Source of the DNA: Bacillota bacterium | GTDB taxonomy: Bacteria; Bacillota; Clostridia; Acetivibrionales; DUMC01 | Assembly: GCA_013314855.1 (NCBI GenBank) | Contig: JABUEW010000011.1 | Location: 1-53,594, forward strand | Length of the DNA stretch: 53,594 bases | Direction: 5' to 3' | Shown: positions 29,033 to 38,661 of the stretch, one piece after another | Position numbering within the stretch: the stretch's first letter is position 1 | Layout of the letters: each line of letters begins with the position of its first letter | The notes under the pieces: generated by a model | Told to the model about the DNA's origin: nothing | What the model saw: the letters and a program-made list of their open reading frames with translations, nothing else | Database searches by the model: none | Position numbers and translations under genes: made by a program

Positions 29033-30923
29033 TATACTTTTCAACAAATGCCAGATTAATACTATTTATAAACTCTTCATTACTTTTTGTCTGCATAAGT
29101 CTATTAATGAGCATTTCCGTTACTTCCGCCGTACCCATATTACTTACTGCCTTCCTAATAGCCCATATGGCATCCAGTTCTTTCTGGTTCAAAAGCAATT
29201 CTTCTCTCCTTGTACCTGACTTATTTACATCAATGGCAGGGAAAATTCGTTTTTCTGAAAGTCTTCTGTCTAAATGAATTTCCATATTTCCTGTCCCTTT
29301 GAATTCTTCGTAAATAACATCATCCATCCTGCTTCCGGTATCAACCAGGGCAGTAGCAATTATTGTAAGGCTTCCTCCATTTTCAATATTTCTTGCCGAA
29401 CCAAAGAACCGCTTTGGACTGTGAAGTGCACCGGGATCAAGTCCACCTGAAAGCGTTCTTCCTGTTGGAGGAATTGTCAGGTTATATGCCCTTGCCAGTC
29501 TTGTTATGCTATCCAATAAAATTACTACGTCTTTTTTATGTTCTACCAGCCTCTGAGCCCTTTCAAGTACCATTTCAGCAACTTTTATATGATGCTCCGG
29601 GACCTTGTCAAAAGTTGAATACACAACCTCTCCTTTAATTGAACGCTGCATATCAGTTACTTCTTCAGGCCTTTCATCTATCAGCAATACAATAAGCTCA
29701 ATCTCAGGGTAATTTGCAGTTATACTATTGGCTATTTTTTGTAAAAGAATAGTTTTACCGGCTTTTGGAGGTGATACAATCATACCGCGCTGGCCTTTGC
29801 CAATAGGAGCAATAAGGTCAATCAGCCTTGTAGATAATTCCTTTGGTATTGTTTCAAGGGTTATTCTCTTGTTAGGATATATTGGAGTGAGATATTCGAA
29901 GGGGATCCTTTTAGATGCCACTTCCGGCGCATCTCCGTTTACTGTCTGTACATAAAGCAGCGCCTGAAATTTCTCTCCTTCCTTCGGTATTCTTCCCTTG
30001 CCTCTAACTTTATCACCGGTCTTCAATGAAAACCTTCTTATTTGTGATGGAGATACATATATATCCTTTGAACCGGGAAGATAATTATCGCTCCTTAAAA
30101 ACCCATATCCGTCAGGCAATACTTCCAATACGCCTTCAACAGGGTCATCACTTTCAATTTTCTCTAAACCATTAATCCAACTATCCCGCTTTTGTTGGTC
30201 ATACATTCTTCCGGACAGTTTTTCTTCAAACCTTTTAGGCTCTTCCTTAGCCTGATCTTTTGTTTCTGTCCGCGTATCAACGGGAACGTCGGTTATTTTT
30301 GCTGCTACATCAAGTTTTAATAAGGGTTTTTCCTCTTCAACTCTTTCTCCTTCTTTTTCTTCTTCTGCTGCTTTTTTCTCTTCACCTATTTCTACTTCTT
30401 CTGTTTTTTCTTTTACTGTTGTTGCATCTTTTTCTTCTTCTTCCTTGCTTTTTACTACCGTCTTTTCCTCTTTTCCAGCCGTTTTCTCCTTAGTCTCAGC
30501 CTCCGGCTCCACCTTTGCAACTTTTTCTGCAAGGCTTTCTTCTTCTTTGATTTTTGGCGGTCTGCCTCTTCTCGTTTTTTTAGGCTTTGCCTCTTCCTCT
30601 TCAAATTTCGGCGCAGTAACTTCGGTTTCAACAGCTTCAGGTTCTTTTTCTTCATCTAAACCTTTATCTTCTCTTGTTTCTTGTACTTCCCTAATTTCTA
30701 CTGTCTTTTCGTCAGTTTCCTCTTCTTCCGGCCTTTGTTTGGCCTTTTTAGGCTTTTCTTCTACAGGCTTTATATAATCCTGGCCTGATGACTGTCTGCC
30801 TACTTCAAGAATTTTTTCAATGAGTTCATCCTTCTTATACCTTGTAACACTCTTAATTCCCATCACTTTCGCAATATAGCGCAAATCTTGCAACTTTTTA
30901 CTACGTAAATTGACTTCTTCCAT
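29022..30923 (-). CDS. rho: Transcription termination factor Rho with charged insertion
   Basis: Rho is the hexameric RNA-dependent ATPase that terminates untranslated transcripts. The C-terminal two thirds is canonical: cold-shock RNA-binding domain ([17 protein letters not shown]), Walker A ([12 protein letters not shown]), Walker B ([17 protein letters not shown]) and secondary RNA-binding loop ([14 protein letters not shown]). The N-terminal helical domain ([19 protein letters not shown]) is followed by about 180 residues very rich in Lys and Glu (about 55-235). These raise the length to 633, against roughly 420 in E. coli. Such disordered insertions are known in Rho of several bacterial groups and may bind RNA or modulate termination. 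A promoter lies about 340 bp upstream, so the mRNA has a long leader. Confidence 0.97.
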   Translation of the reverse strand: MEEVNLRSKKLQDLRYIAKVMGIKSVTRYKKDELIEKILEVGRQSSGQDYIKPVEEKPKKAKQRPEEEETDEKTVEIREVQETREDKGLDEEKEPEAVETEVTAPKFEEEEAKPKKTRRGRPPKIKEEESLAEKVAKVEPEAETKEKTAGKEEKTVVKSKEEEEKDATTVKEKTEEVEIGEEKKAAEEEKEGERVEEEKPLLKLDVAAKITDVPVDTRTETKDQAKEEPKRFEEKLSGRMYDQQKRDSWINGLEKIESDDPVEGVLEVLPDGYGFLRSDNYLPGSKDIYVSPSQIRRFSLKTGDKVRGKGRIPKEGEKFQALLYVQTVNGDAPEVASKRIPFEYLTPIYPNKRITLETIPKELSTRLIDLIAPIGKGQRGMIVSPPKAGKTILLQKIANSITANYPEIELIVLLIDERPEEVTDMQRSIKGEVVYSTFDKVPEHHIKVAEMVLERAQRLVEHKKDVVILLDSITRLARAYNLTIPPTGRTLSGGLDPGALHSPKRFFGSARNIENGGSLTIIATALVDTGSRMDDVIYEEFKGTGNMEIHLDRRLSEKRIFPAIDVNKSGTRREELLLNQKELDAIWAIRKAVSNMGTAEVTEMLINRLMQTKSNEEFINSINLAFVEKYMMA

Positions 30924-31390
30924 AATCCACCACCTTACTTATCTTAGTAACTTATTCTTAGTAAATATTCTCATCTTTTTATTATGCCTTCTTAACTTTA
31001 ATTAACCCCTCTTATTTAAATTTGAGCCTCTACATGGAAACTTACAGACAAAAATACTCTCCTTTTAAACGCACAAATAAACCCCACCATCCAATAGTAA
31101 CTATTAGCAACTATATTAGTAACTATTAGCAACTATTAACTTATGAAATTCTGAATAGAGAAGAATTTTTGAACTCTATTATACTCAAATTCTTGCACTT
31201 CCTAACATACTTCCAAGCAAATACTCCGGGGATTTATACCTGAACTTCGTAGTTTAATTCTAGTATAACATTTACCAACATTCTGTGTCAACACTTTTTT
31301 CTTTTTTTACCTATTCTTTTACCTGTCCAACCTCACACTCATATATATTATATACCTTTTTCGGCTTATTTAAACCATAAAATCAATAAA
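30924..31390 (-). promoter_or_regulatory. rho promoter and long 5' leader
   Basis: On the minus strand TTGACA (31286-31291), an 18-bp spacer and TATACT (31262-31267) predict a start near 31255 and therefore a rho leader of about 330 nt without a coding region. Long leaders are known in rho genes of other bacteria, where Rho terminates its own mRNA early. The leader here contains AACTATTAG-type short repeats (about 31099-31140). I see no other gene in this stretch. Confidence 0.65.
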
Positions 31391-31434
31391 AAAGGAAGTA
31401 CTTCTTTTTTATAATTTTAAGAAATACTTCCTTT
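31391..31434 (-). terminator. Rho-independent terminator after the SLH protein gene
   Basis: On the minus strand AAAGGAAGTATTTC (31421-31434) pairs with GAAGTACTTCCTTT (31391-31404), with one mismatch and a 16-nt AT-rich loop, followed by TTTTATT. It lies about 55 nt beyond the stop codon of the SLH-domain gene and separates that gene from rho. Confidence 0.85.
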
Positions 31435-31487
31435 ATAAATTCCCTTTCTATAATTCAGTTTTATAAAAACGTATATAAATCTTTTTA

Positions 31488-33743
31488 CTATTTTTTTAGA
31501 TAATTATATATCATGACGGCTGCTTCAGCCCTTGTAAGATTGTTCTTCGGGTAGAACTTCCCGCCTGCTCCCGATATAATTTTAAGGCCACTGGCAATAG
31601 CCACATATCCTATAAGTCCCGGGTCGATTTGATCTTCATCCTTAAAAGGCACTGTAAATATCCCCGGTATATCGGCAACTTTATCGTACTTAAGAGCCCT
31701 TATTAAAAATTTTATTGCATCTTCTCTCGTAACTGAAGATTCGGGAGATTTTTCCCCTTCCTTTATTATCCCTTCCCGCAATAGCTGTTTGTACATATCA
31801 TCAATTTCATCCGCGTCGCTATCTTCTGATACAATTGTTCCATAATATTTGTCTATTATTTTTGACAATATTATGAAAAAGTCTTTTTGAGTAATTTCTT
31901 CATCAGGCCTGTATTCAGGGCCATTAAAGTTAATAATTCGGTACTTTGCCAGTGTTTTAATTTGTTCCTCGGCAAAATGCCCTGCAATATCAGTATACTC
32001 TGCCGGTTTATTTTCTTTGTATGGCTTGCCGTTATAATCAAGAATATCTCCTGTATAGGCATCAAGAATTAAGGGTTTTCCTGATTTTAAAGCATACACT
32101 AGTTTAATTTGCGGCAGATTGCTTTTCTCGTTATTTTCATCAATTTGAGCTTCAGTTTCTGCCACAGGTTTAGGCAGTGGTACAACATCATTTCCCCTTG
32201 ATACCTGCTTATACTGAAGCTCCAGGCCTATTTTTTCAAAAAGGGCTTCATGGGCATCTTCATTGGAAATCACGTTTTCCAGGCTGGGGAAGTCTACATC
32301 AAACCAATTCATGCTGAAATTTGTAACTTTTCCGTTTACTGCATCAAAGCCTATATAAAGGCCATTATCCGGAAAAGGTATGCCGTTTACCTGTCTTATA
32401 TATCTGAAGTAATAATATCTCTGCGGTTTCTGTTCTGAAGTTTTGTAGATTTCATACTCTTCCTTGCTTTCATCAAGCTCTGTTTCTGCAAATTTCTCGG
32501 GCTTAAAGCTCTTCAGGAATTTTTCAACCTCTGCTTTTGCAGCTTCTTTGTCAAACTTCGGCTCTTCTTCAGAGTAAATGTTATCAACATAAAAACTTGT
32601 TATTTCACCGGTTTTGGCATTAACACTTGCTGAAGCATACAGAGTTCTGTAATCTTCTTTTGTTTCTCCCTGCACTTCTTTTCTGAAACTTAAGTTGTAT
32701 ATAAATTTATCCCTTTCAGGCCAGCCTTTGTTTAAATAGACATTTGTCAGCTTATAGCCATCGTCAAGCCCGATTTCGGGGGCCTCTCTCACAATCTTCC
32801 CTGCCTCTGCTTCAGTCAGAAGCTCAGCCTGTTTCTTAGCTGCTTCAAGTTCCTCTGGAGTAAGTACCGGCCCCATGCTTACTCCTGCAGCTTTAGCGAC
32901 CATCTCTTTCTGCACAGCTAATGAACTTTGATCTCCTAAACCGTAACCGTCATAGCCGTAATAGTATGTCCCTATCCGTATTTTTTCACCAGTTATTGCA
33001 TCAACGACGTATGTTCCATTATCATATTTCGGTACATATACGGGATACACATTGATTTTTTCTTTTTTTGAGTCATAATAGTATTTGTATATGAGTTTTA
33101 GACCGAGGTTATTCTCATATGCCTTTTCAGCATCCTCAAGAGATATAACATTTTCTAATGCAGGGAATGATAGGCTGTCGTCCAAGTTATAATAGTAGCT
33201 TGTTATTTTTCCCGTCTCGGCATTTACATCAATACCAATGTTATTGGCATAATAAGGTACTCCGTTAACAACCCTGTAATAATTGAAGTAATAGTTTCTT
33301 TTTAAAAACAGAATCTGACCGTCGACTTCATCCTGTTTTCTTATTTTTGCAAGAGTACCGGCAGGAGCTATCCTCCTTATAAAATCTTCCGCTTTTTCTG
33401 TAGCTTCCTCTTCAGTAACTTTGGGAAACTTTTTTTCCACTTCCTTATAAGGCTCATAATAGTAATATCTTGTGATAACTCCTTTGTCTGTTATACCAAC
33501 GCTCATGCTGATATCCTTTTCTTTATCTCTCCAGGTTAAGCTCCATGTTTTTACTCCTCTTTCATTAGTGCTGGCATAATAGTCTGTAAATTTAAGTTCT
33601 TCAGGAATATCAAATTTTCTTCTGACTGCCTTAATTACTTCTTCCAATTCGCTTTCATTTTCCGTTTGGGCGAAAGTCTGCACCGGAATTACTATTAATA
33701 CAGCCATCAAGACCGATAAAACCAAAGCTATTATCCGTCTCAT
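31488..33743 (-). CDS. Secreted YcdB/PepSY-type protein with SLH domains
   Basis: This is a secreted cell-surface protein of 751 residues. A signal peptide (MRRIIALVLSVLMAVLIVIP, cleavage probably after TFAQ) follows ATG 33743, which has GAGGGGTGA 7 nt upstream. The body (about 35-560) consists of two YcdB/YcdC-like halves with PepSY-like repeats: YYYNLDDSLSFPALENVIS and FSMNWFDVDFPSLENVISN are clearly duplicated segments. The C-terminal about 170 residues carry two to three S-layer homology segments (DIAGHFAEEQIKTLAKYRI, and LTRAEAAVMIYNYLKK at the end), which would anchor it to secondary cell wall polymer. The PepSY portion may inhibit proteases, but the function is not established. It has its own terminator and is not part of the upstream catabolic cluster by any visible feature. 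Confidence 0.9.
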   Translation of the reverse strand: MRRIIALVLSVLMAVLIVIPVQTFAQTENESELEEVIKAVRRKFDIPEELKFTDYYASTNERGVKTWSLTWRDKEKDISMSVGITDKGVITRYYYYEPYKEVEKKFPKVTEEEATEKAEDFIRRIAPAGTLAKIRKQDEVDGQILFLKRNYYFNYYRVVNGVPYYANNIGIDVNAETGKITSYYYNLDDSLSFPALENVISLEDAEKAYENNLGLKLIYKYYYDSKKEKINVYPVYVPKYDNGTYVVDAITGEKIRIGTYYYGYDGYGLGDQSSLAVQKEMVAKAAGVSMGPVLTPEELEAAKKQAELLTEAEAGKIVREAPEIGLDDGYKLTNVYLNKGWPERDKFIYNLSFRKEVQGETKEDYRTLYASASVNAKTGEITSFYVDNIYSEEEPKFDKEAAKAEVEKFLKSFKPEKFAETELDESKEEYEIYKTSEQKPQRYYYFRYIRQVNGIPFPDNGLYIGFDAVNGKVTNFSMNWFDVDFPSLENVISNEDAHEALFEKIGLELQYKQVSRGNDVVPLPKPVAETEAQIDENNEKSNLPQIKLVYALKSGKPLILDAYTGDILDYNGKPYKENKPAEYTDIAGHFAEEQIKTLAKYRIINFNGPEYRPDEEITQKDFFIILSKIIDKYYGTIVSEDSDADEIDDMYKQLLREGIIKEGEKSPESSVTREDAIKFLIRALKYDKVADIPGIFTVPFKDEDQIDPGLIGYVAIASGLKIISGAGGKFYPKNNLTRAEAAVMIYNYLKK

Positions 33744-33854
33744 ATAAAAATCACCCCTCAAATTATGTATTTTTTGTTATTCACATAATTAGACGGATGA
33801 TTTTCACAAAAGTTCCTGACTCGATGAGCCAAGAAAAAAGTTTTAAAGGGGGAC

Positions 33855-35339
33855 TCACCTTGAACCGTTTGCCTCGAGTATCTTCTCAAACTTCGCGTAA
33901 GCTTCTTTCCAGGAAGCTGTATCAGCCGGAGTATATACTCTCGTCGGAAAAGATTTTTCTACCAGGGTACGGGCCTCTTTAAGCCCTGAGACCTCCTTTA
34001 AGGCCATCAACTGGCACAAAATATTTCCTAACGATGTGGCTTCTACAGGTCCCGTCACTACCGTTTTCCCGCATGCATCTGCAGTAAACCGGCAGAGTAT
34101 AATATTTCGGGTACCTCCCCCCACAATATGCAAAACCGGTATTTCGTATCCAACTATCTTTTCCAGCCCTTCAATTGTTTTATTATACTTAAGCGCCAAA
34201 CTTTCCAGCACACACCTCACAATAGAAGCCTTGTCTTCAGGAACCGGCTGCCCCGTTTTCCTGCAGAACTCCATCACCTTTTCAGGCATATTCCCCGGGC
34301 TGTAAAATACATCATCGTCAGGGTCAATAAAAGCACTAAAGGGTTTTGCTTCCTCTGCCATTTCTTCCAGTTCATCATAACTATGGGTCTCACCTGCTTT
34401 GTCCCATGTCCTTTTGCACTCCTGCAATATCCATAATCCCATTATATTCTTCAAAAGCCTTGTGGTCCGGTTATAACCGCCCTCATTTGTATAGTCCAGG
34501 CTGAATGTAGTTTCATTTATCATCGGTGCCGGCAATTCTACCCCGAGAAGCGACCAGGTCCCGCTACTCAAATAGGCAAATTTCCCTTCGGCCGCAGGTA
34601 CAGATACAACAGCGCTGCCTGTATCATGCCCTGCAACAGCAATTACAGGCACATCTTGTACATTAAGCTCATCTTTGATATTTTTATTTACTTTGCCGAT
34701 TACTGTACCTGCATCTATTATATCCGTAAGTATGTCTCCCGGTATTCCCAACTTATCGATAAGGGATTTGGCCCAATTTCCTGTTCTCGGATTCATCATC
34801 TGGGTAGTGCTTGCTATTGTATACTCTGAAATTTTTTCACCTGTAAGGAAGTAATTGAACAAATCGGGCATGAGAAGCATGGTTTTGGATTTTTCAAGAA
34901 TAGGAGAGTTGCCAAGTTTCATTGACAGAAGCTGGTATAAAGTATTAAACTTCATAAACTGTATACCGGTCTCTTCATATATTTCCCTCTTCGGAACAAT
35001 TTTACATGCTTCTTCAATCATACCTTCCGTCCGATCGTCCCTGTAATGAACAGGATTTCCCAGGAGTCCTCCCGAAGCATCCAGGAGTCCAAAATCAACT
35101 CCCCACGTATCTACTCCTATACCTGATATATCCCTGTCGCCCCTATGTACACACCTTAGTATCCCCGTCTTCATTTCATGAAAAAGTCTCAGGACATCCC
35201 AGTATAATGTCTCATTGACCATAACCGGGTCGTTGGAAAACCTATGCACTTCATCTAACGTCACTCTTTCTCCGTCATATTGGCCAAGTATGGCACGCCC
35301 GCTGCTTGCCCCGTAATCAAAGGCCAAAAGTTTCAGCAT
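33855..35339 (-). CDS. rhaB: Rhamnulokinase-like FGGY sugar kinase
   Basis: This is an FGGY-family kinase that phosphorylates a sugar, in the closest family L-rhamnulose at O1. Rhamnulokinase signatures are visible in order: FDYGASSGRAILG, IGVDTWGVDFGLLD, PVHYRDDRT, YEETGIQFMKFNTLYQL, AGHDTGSAV and YLSSGTWSLLGVE, followed by VVGGGTRN-like HIVGGGTRNIILC for ATP binding. ATG 35339 is preceded by AAGGAG; 494 residues is normal. It is the last gene of the ten-gene cluster. No rhamnose isomerase, aldolase or transporter is present in the window, so the true substrate could be another deoxy sugar or ketose. Family assignment is firm; specificity is inference. Confidence 0.85.
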   Translation of the reverse strand: MLKLLAFDYGASSGRAILGQYDGERVTLDEVHRFSNDPVMVNETLYWDVLRLFHEMKTGILRCVHRGDRDISGIGVDTWGVDFGLLDASGGLLGNPVHYRDDRTEGMIEEACKIVPKREIYEETGIQFMKFNTLYQLLSMKLGNSPILEKSKTMLLMPDLFNYFLTGEKISEYTIASTTQMMNPRTGNWAKSLIDKLGIPGDILTDIIDAGTVIGKVNKNIKDELNVQDVPVIAVAGHDTGSAVVSVPAAEGKFAYLSSGTWSLLGVELPAPMINETTFSLDYTNEGGYNRTTRLLKNIMGLWILQECKRTWDKAGETHSYDELEEMAEEAKPFSAFIDPDDDVFYSPGNMPEKVMEFCRKTGQPVPEDKASIVRCVLESLALKYNKTIEGLEKIVGYEIPVLHIVGGGTRNIILCRFTADACGKTVVTGPVEATSLGNILCQLMALKEVSGLKEARTLVEKSFPTRVYTPADTASWKEAYAKFEKILEANGSR

Positions 35340-35462
35340 GGTATACACTCCTTTCCGGTAACACTTTTTTCATAAATTTATATCTTTATATCAAGTGGTT
35401 TATTTATGACTCATTTATGGACTCCTTTGAGTCATTTCATTTATGGATGCTTATATGGATGC

Positions 35463-36785
35463 TTATAAGTCACTATTGCTCACTTTAAAGGCGTTAAGCC
35501 CCATTTCCTTGTAAACCCGAATTCTTTCATTCAAATCAGGATATTTTTTAATAGTTTCATTAGAAAACATGGCATCCTTAATGTTTACAGTAGCAAGCTT
35601 TTCATGTCCTATCAGGGCCCAGGTTGAGTCGATTAGGTTCTTGAATTCTTCATTTCTCATTGCAGTACAAACGAATGGCTGCCTGGGTGAATTAATATCC
35701 TCGCCGCTTATTTGGAAAAGTTCATATTCCCAGCATAAAGCCTTTACCCTTTTAAGCTGCTCCATAGTATTCCTGGAAGGCATGTATGTAACGGCATTAA
35801 ACCCGAGTTCTTTTATAACCTGGAAGAGTAATTCAATGTAATCATCCTCAAACTTCTGGGTTTTTTTATCTCCAGTAACAGAATCTGTCACATCTCCAAG
35901 ATATGCATAGGCAGATATGGCGCCGATACTGTTTGAGAAACCAATCACTTCCTTTATATCAGGGCATTCCAGTGTTGCATCTATATAGAATTTGCCTAAC
36001 AGGTCGCTTTTCAGTACCCCAAGCAAGTCATATTCATAAAACTCATTCGATACATCAAGGAGGTATCCCTCCAGTCTGGGTTTTATATTAATTTTTAAAT
36101 CATTTTTTAAAAAATCAACTAATTTTTCCCCTCTTTTAAACCTATCTACCAGCACATTAGCTAATGCAAAAAGTATGTGCCTTTCTGTTATGCTTCCGCC
36201 TTCATGGCTTTTTGAGATAGGTACTATATCATTTTCATAGTCAACGCTTATATTATAGGGTTTTAGTAAACGGTTCAGTCTGCCAACCATAAGACTGTTC
36301 CGATTATTCCTTTCTCTAGTATATGGCACAAAAAAACTTTTGACATCGTTTATCTTATTATGGGGTATTCCGTGTAAAGCTACATAAGCAACGGAATCCT
36401 GGTCGGGATTATTGATTTTTCTCCCTTTTAATGGTGTCCGCGAAAAGTCTGCCCTGCATTCCACCCCGATAGTCGTAGCTATTCCTAATATTTCTCCCGC
36501 TTCTATAAACTCCAGCGCTCCGCTGATAGAATCGTGGTCCATAATACCGGCAGTCATTAACCCTGCATTATATGCCATCCATATTGCCTTAGACGGAGAA
36601 TAGGGAGAAAAGGAATAAAAAGTATGGATGTGATTGTTTACGTCACTTCCTCTTTCAGATACGGGAATTTTACCGCTTTTCACCAATCCGGACAATTTTC
36701 TCAAACTTTCCAGCCTTGTCTCAACATTTTCATGGTTTAAATTTTCAATAAGATCTTCAATAATATAAAGGTAGTTATTGTCCAT
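35463..36785 (-). CDS. PHP-domain metal-dependent hydrolase
   Basis: The protein belongs to the PHP (polymerase and histidinol phosphatase) superfamily of metal-dependent phosphoesterases. After an N-terminal helical segment of about 45 residues come the metal-ligand motifs VNNHIHTFYSFSPYSPS and GIMDHDSISGALEFI, then TTIGVECRADF. Further His and Asp residues follow in the C-terminal half. Its 440 residues make it much longer than stand-alone PHP phosphatases. It is the ninth gene of the catabolic cluster, 60 bp after the short-chain dehydrogenase, so I infer a sugar-phosphate or related phosphoester substrate. The molecular role is not known. Confidence 0.75.
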   Translation of the reverse strand: MDNNYLYIIEDLIENLNHENVETRLESLRKLSGLVKSGKIPVSERGSDVNNHIHTFYSFSPYSPSKAIWMAYNAGLMTAGIMDHDSISGALEFIEAGEILGIATTIGVECRADFSRTPLKGRKINNPDQDSVAYVALHGIPHNKINDVKSFFVPYTRERNNRNSLMVGRLNRLLKPYNISVDYENDIVPISKSHEGGSITERHILFALANVLVDRFKRGEKLVDFLKNDLKINIKPRLEGYLLDVSNEFYEYDLLGVLKSDLLGKFYIDATLECPDIKEVIGFSNSIGAISAYAYLGDVTDSVTGDKKTQKFEDDYIELLFQVIKELGFNAVTYMPSRNTMEQLKRVKALCWEYELFQISGEDINSPRQPFVCTAMRNEEFKNLIDSTWALIGHEKLATVNIKDAMFSNETIKKYPDLNERIRVYKEMGLNAFKVSNSDL

Positions 36786-36845
36786 TATATCGCTTCCCCC
36801 AAATGATAAATCAAATGATGAATAGTTCAGCGCGTTTCCAATGGT

Positions 36846-37637
36846 TCAGCGCATTTCCTGTCCACCTGTCACATTAATTGCCTGGCCTGTCATATAACTT
36901 GCTTCATCCGATGCAAGAAATACTAAAACATTGGCAACATCTTCATATGTGCATCCCCTGCCCAGGGGAACCTGGCTTAAATATTTCTTCCTTACCTCTT
37001 CAACAGTCAGCCCCTGGTTCCTTGCATACTGCTCATACAGGCTGTTAACCCACAGTGGAGAATCCAGCAAATTACCGGGGCATATGGCATTCACCCTTAT
37101 ATTAAATTCCGCAAGTTCAAGGGCAAGGCTCTGTGTAAAACCTATTCCGCCGAATTTGGATGCTGCATATGCTGAATTCTTATACGACCCTTTTTTGCCC
37201 GATTTACTGTTAATTTGAATAATATTTCCTTTCCTGTTAGGGATCATGACTTTTGCTGCAGCCTTTGCACACAGGAAATAACCTACAAGGTTTACATCTA
37301 TCATTTTCCTCCACTCGTTTGCCGGAAATTCGACTACAGGTTTTGCTATAAGAATAGCCGCATTCGAAACAAGCAAATCTAACTTGCCGTATTTATCAAC
37401 CGCTGTTTTAACCATATTTTCAACTTGCTCTTCATCGGTTACATCTACTTTTACTGCTATTGCATCTGTTAGCCTTGCTGCAACCTCCCCTGCTTTTTCG
37501 ATGTTAATATCGGCCACAACCACCTTACAGCCTTCTTTATCCAGCCTTTCGGCAAGGGCTTCGCCCAGGCCTTGTGCTGCACCTGTAACTATAGCCACCT
37601 GGCCTTCCAATCTTTTATAATAACTGTCCGATGACAT
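36846..37637 (-). CDS. Short-chain dehydrogenase, sorbitol-6-phosphate dehydrogenase-like
   Basis: This is a classical SDR oxidoreductase of 263 residues. Cofactor motif VAIVTGAAQGLGEALAE, acidic residue VVVADIN (favouring NAD over NADP), NAAI motif LVSNAAILIA, and the catalytic Ser in INSKSG with YAASK (Tyr-x3-Lys) are all present. The overall pattern, with the long region LLDSPLWVNSLYEQYARNQG, resembles sorbitol-6-phosphate 2-dehydrogenase and related polyol dehydrogenases. ATG 37637 follows GGGGAGGG; an upstream in-frame ATG lacks a ribosome binding site. It begins a sub-block (SDR, PHP, kinase) preceded by 235 bp of repeat-rich DNA. The substrate is inferred to be a polyol or sugar (phosphate). 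Confidence 0.85.
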   Translation of the reverse strand: MSSDSYYKRLEGQVAIVTGAAQGLGEALAERLDKEGCKVVVADINIEKAGEVAARLTDAIAVKVDVTDEEQVENMVKTAVDKYGKLDLLVSNAAILIAKPVVEFPANEWRKMIDVNLVGYFLCAKAAAKVMIPNRKGNIIQINSKSGKKGSYKNSAYAASKFGGIGFTQSLALELAEFNIRVNAICPGNLLDSPLWVNSLYEQYARNQGLTVEEVRKKYLSQVPLGRGCTYEDVANVLVFLASDEASYMTGQAINVTGGQEMR

Positions 37638-37666
37638 AAACACCCTCCCCATTATATTCCTCTGTA

Positions 37667-37699
37667 TATATTCTACATATATTCTACATATATTCTACA
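37667..37699. repeat. Three 11-bp tandem repeats upstream of the SDR gene
   Basis: The unit TATATTCTACA is repeated three times exactly, then partially. It lies between the SDR start and the direct repeats at 37738-37772. Confidence 0.9.
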
Positions 37700-37737
37700 T
37701 ATTATTATACTTAATTTCATTCTATCTATCTATCTAT

Positions 37738-37772
37738 ACTATCATACTGTCATGACTATCATACTGTCATGA
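37738..37772. promoter_or_regulatory. Tandem palindrome-bearing repeats, candidate operator
   Basis: ACTATCATACTGTCATG occurs twice in tandem with a 17-bp period. The second copy continues into ATGATA, creating the inverted repeat TATCAT-6-ATGATA, and further TATCAT follows at 37782-37787. The site lies in the gap between the deoR-type gene and the SDR gene, where an operator of the adjacent DeoR regulator could be expected. This is an inference from position and symmetry. Confidence 0.5.
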
Positions 37773-37872
37773 TATGATAACTATCATAGGCATCATCTTG
37801 AGCCGATATTGGCAAACTCACAAACTTCTCTCCTCACCTCTGTTATCCTATAATTCCTCTACCTCCGGTATC

Positions 37873-38637
37873 TCATAAAACCTCTACATCATGTCTTCTT
37901 ATTTCCTCCATTAAATCTTCCGGCAGAGGTTTTTCACACACCCATATGTCAATATCTTCCAGCGTTGCATAGGTAAAGGGCAAATTTTTATTTATTTTAC
38001 TTGTATCCATCAACATTATTACTTTCTTCGCCCTTTTAACAACCTTTCTCTTCAGCTCACACTCATAAATATTCCCTACGGTAAAGCCACTATCGACTGA
38101 AAAACCCGATGCAGACATAAATGCCAAATCAATATTTACCAGATCCAAAAGGGAATTAGCATATGGGCCTGACATTGAAAGTGTATTTCTGTTAATCTGT
38201 CCCCCCAAGGTTACAACTGAAGGCCTGAGTTTTTTTACAAGTTCCAATGCAATATTGGCCCCGCTTGTCAGTATGGAAAAACTATCATCAGGAATAATTC
38301 TGGCAAGGCACATCAATGTACTTCCGGCATCAAAATAAATGGAACGTCCCGTTTCAACCATACCAACGGCTTTTTCCGCTATTTTCATTTTAGCCTCGAC
38401 ATTTTCAGTAGCCCTTATGGAATAAGCATCTTCTTCCTTTTGGGTAACCCCGACCTTTTTAACACTCACTGCCCCTCCGTAAGTACGTATCAAGTATCCT
38501 TCATTTTCAAGGTTAATAAGGTCTCTCCTTAATGTCATGGTTGAAACATCGGGAAACATTTCCTTTAACTGCTGAAGCTGAATTTCCCCTGTATTTTCCA
38601 TTATGTTCAATATTTGTTGTTGCCTTTCATTTAACAC
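37873..38637 (-). CDS. DeoR-family transcriptional regulator
   Basis: DeoR-type regulators repress sugar catabolic genes and respond to a phosphorylated sugar. The N-terminal winged helix is clear (NERQQQILNIMENTGEIQ, then STMTLRRDLINLENEGYL and RTYGGAV). The C-terminal sensor domain has the family motifs YFDAGSTLMCLAR and TSGANIALEL, and later MLMDTSKINKN. It is 254 residues, full length. The start is GTG 38637 with AGGA about 9 nt upstream. It is embedded in the cluster 24 bp after the E1 gene and is the obvious candidate for its local regulator. The effector is probably a phosphorylated intermediate made by the cluster's kinase. Confidence 0.92.
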   Translation of the reverse strand: MLNERQQQILNIMENTGEIQLQQLKEMFPDVSTMTLRRDLINLENEGYLIRTYGGAVSVKKVGVTQKEEDAYSIRATENVEAKMKIAEKAVGMVETGRSIYFDAGSTLMCLARIIPDDSFSILTSGANIALELVKKLRPSVVTLGGQINRNTLSMSGPYANSLLDLVNIDLAFMSASGFSVDSGFTVGNIYECELKRKVVKRAKKVIMLMDTSKINKNLPFTYATLEDIDIWVCEKPLPEDLMEEIRRHDVEVL

Positions 38638-38661
38638 AAAATCACATCCTACTATTTTATG

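Noticed and set aside
30260-30777. Open frames opposite rho (Leu/Phe-rich and Ser-rich)
   Set aside because: They are antisense shadows of the Lys/Glu-rich rho insertion, with no ribosome binding site.
33820-33854. Possible terminator before the SLH-protein gene (GACTC/GAGCC pairing)
   Set aside because: The stem is only about 5 bp with a mismatch and no proper T tract follows on the minus strand.
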